DNA of 64,000 nucleotides from Bacteroidales bacterium (GTDB taxonomy: Bacteria; Bacteroidota; Bacteroidia; Bacteroidales; 4484-276). The notes beneath the pieces are model-generated. The model was not told the origin of the DNA. It made no database searches and saw only the letters and a program-made list of their open reading frames with translations. Location: NCBI GenBank assembly GCA_035647615.1, contig DASRND010000036.1, forward strand, positions 310,001 to 374,000, in the 5' to 3' direction. This document shows, in pieces, positions 63,138 through 64,000 of this stretch; the stretch's first letter is position 1, and every line of letters starts with the position of its first letter. A program made the position numbers and the translations under genes.

Positions 63138-64000
63138 AAAACTTTTTCTGGTGCTTTTGCTGTGGATGGTACTGCTGCCCAATGCGCAGGCCGAAAAGAA
63201 AATCACACTTTGCGACAGCTTATATTTAGAAATGCTGCAACATCCTGGCGACACTTCGCGCATCGAGAACCTGATGGCGGCGGTGCACGATATTAACACC
63301 TACCATCCCGACACAGCGTGGTATTATGCAGAAAAGTTGTTTGAACTTTCCAGGCAGGCAAATTATTTTCCCGGGATAGCCACAGCACTCAACCTGCAGG
63401 GGATGATGCTCGAGCAAAGCGATTATCCTGCAGCGATAGCCAAATATGAGCAAAGCCTTACGATAGCTAAAGAGAACAATCTCCGCCTTATTGCTGCCGC
63501 TGTTTACAACAATCTAAGCATTGTCTATTCGCAGATGGGCGACTATTCCGTTTCGATAGATTACCTGTTGGAGTTGCTCTCGCTGGCCGAAAGCATGAAC
63601 GACACCATGCGCATGGCCGTGGCGCTCAACAACATCGGGCTGCGTTACCACGAAATGAAAAACCCCGAAGTGGCGCTGGATTATTTTCACAAAGCGATGG
63701 ATTACAACCTGAAGAGCCACGACACAGCCAAATACGCTACCAATCTTTCTAATATCGGCGTGGCATTTCAGGCGCTCGAACATTACGACTCCGCATTTTA
63801 TTACCATCAGAAAGCCATCGCGCTGCACCGCAAAAATCACGACCTCTATAAGATGCAATATGGCTATCAGGCGCTTGTGTATCTATATCTCGACAAAAGT
63901 GAAATAGACCTTGCCGAGAGCGCCCTCGACACAGCATTTGATCTGGCACACCAGGTAAACGACCGCTATGGCTTGTTAAGTCTAATGATTGCCCGGGGCG
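63127..64000 (+). CDS. TPR-repeat protein, N-terminal part (3' end outside window)
   Basis: 291 residues seen, frame open to the end of the window. Signal peptide 1-20 (MHAKKLFLVLLLWMVLLPNA). At least five TPR units of about 40 residues follow (QGMMLEQSDYPAAIAKYEQS; NLSIVYSQMGDYSVSIDYLL; NNIGLRYHEMKNPEVALDYF; NIGVAFQALEHYDSAFYYHQ). The ATG lies within the end of cheB, in another frame, so translation is coupled. In Bacteroidota such TPR arrays usually lead into a membrane helix and a histidine kinase, a phosphatase or a DNA-binding domain; which one applies here is not visible. Confidence 0.85.
   Translation, partial: MHAKKLFLVLLLWMVLLPNAQAEKKITLCDSLYLEMLQHPGDTSRIENLMAAVHDINTYHPDTAWYYAEKLFELSRQANYFPGIATALNLQGMMLEQSDYPAAIAKYEQSLTIAKENNLRLIAAAVYNNLSIVYSQMGDYSVSIDYLLELLSLAESMNDTMRMAVALNNIGLRYHEMKNPEVALDYFHKAMDYNLKSHDTAKYATNLSNIGVAFQALEHYDSAFYYHQKAIALHRKNHDLYKMQYGYQALVYLYLDKSEIDLAESALDTAFDLAHQVNDRYGLLSLMIARG

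Noticed and set aside
1..64000. CRISPR arrays, tRNA or rRNA genes, intact insertion sequences, prophage genes
   Set aside because: None seen on reading both strands; no spaced direct repeats, no transposase or integrase motifs, and no cloverleaf or rRNA-like segments were noticed.

Overview
The window comes from an anaerobic or facultatively fermentative member of the Bacteroidota, most like Bacteroidales or Marinilabiliales; the genus cannot be told from the sequence. The evidence is: four secreted proteins that end in type IX secretion (T9SS) sorting domains; the complete Bat (Bacteroides aerotolerance) operon; a DUF3467 gene directly after rpoC; TAnnTTTG-type -7 promoter boxes in front of at least a dozen genes; near absence of Shine-Dalgarno sequences; and DUF4831, DUF2851 and Mpl-type genes typical of the phylum. 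HydE, HydF, a 2x[4Fe-4S] ferredoxin and an ornithine carbamoyltransferase/carbamate kinase pair point to fermentation.

Layout. 1-3350: 3' two thirds of rpoC, then DUF3467. 3489-12181: moxR-DUF58-accessory-batA-batB-batC-batD-batE, all on +. 12346-18817: a degenerate secreted C1B peptidase homologue (-), then two T9SS cargo proteins (+). 18896-26203: mostly - strand (carbamoyltransferase, carbamate kinase, dnaX, radC, rpsT, a TlpA-like protein) with one + gene for a deacetylase-like protein. 26395-32128: a toxin remnant, DUF169, a porin and a large T9SS subtilase. 32306-34641: hydF-hydE. 36613-42050: a chemotaxis operon (STAS-cheY-cheA-cheW-mcp, on -). 42181-43608: lytic transglycosylase and a nucleotidyltransferase remnant. 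43729-51181: sucC, gcvT, a ComB-like phosphatase, mpl, a multi-spanning membrane protein followed by a decayed second mpl 3' end, and an EamA transporter. 51186-55039: DUF2851, a coiled-coil protein, zapA, a 6S-like RNA and rny. 55132-59484: a T9SS protein, ferredoxin and hutU. 59529-64000: a second chemotaxis operon (cheR, histidine-kinase-like protein, cheD, cheB) and the start of a TPR protein.

How the parts work together. The two chemotaxis operons together supply receptor, CheW, CheA, CheY, CheR, CheB and CheD, so adaptation and excitation genes are split over two loci about 17 kb apart. The Bat block encodes an AAA ATPase plus VWA membrane-protein machine. The 6S-like RNA, ZapA and RNase Y form a housekeeping block.

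Most noteworthy: (1) an A9 slippery tract in dnaX right after the clamp-loader core, where both alternative frames stop at once, suggesting a tau/gamma pair; (2) a kinase-like protein in the chemotaxis operon whose phospho-acceptor His is Asn; (3) a bleomycin-hydrolase-like protein with Cys kept but His and Asn lost; (4) a decayed mpl 3' end downstream of an apparently inserted membrane-protein gene; (5) a 6S-like RNA between zapA and rny; (6) remnants of a VapC-type toxin and of a nucleotidyltransferase. No rRNA, tRNA, CRISPR array or intact insertion sequence was seen.
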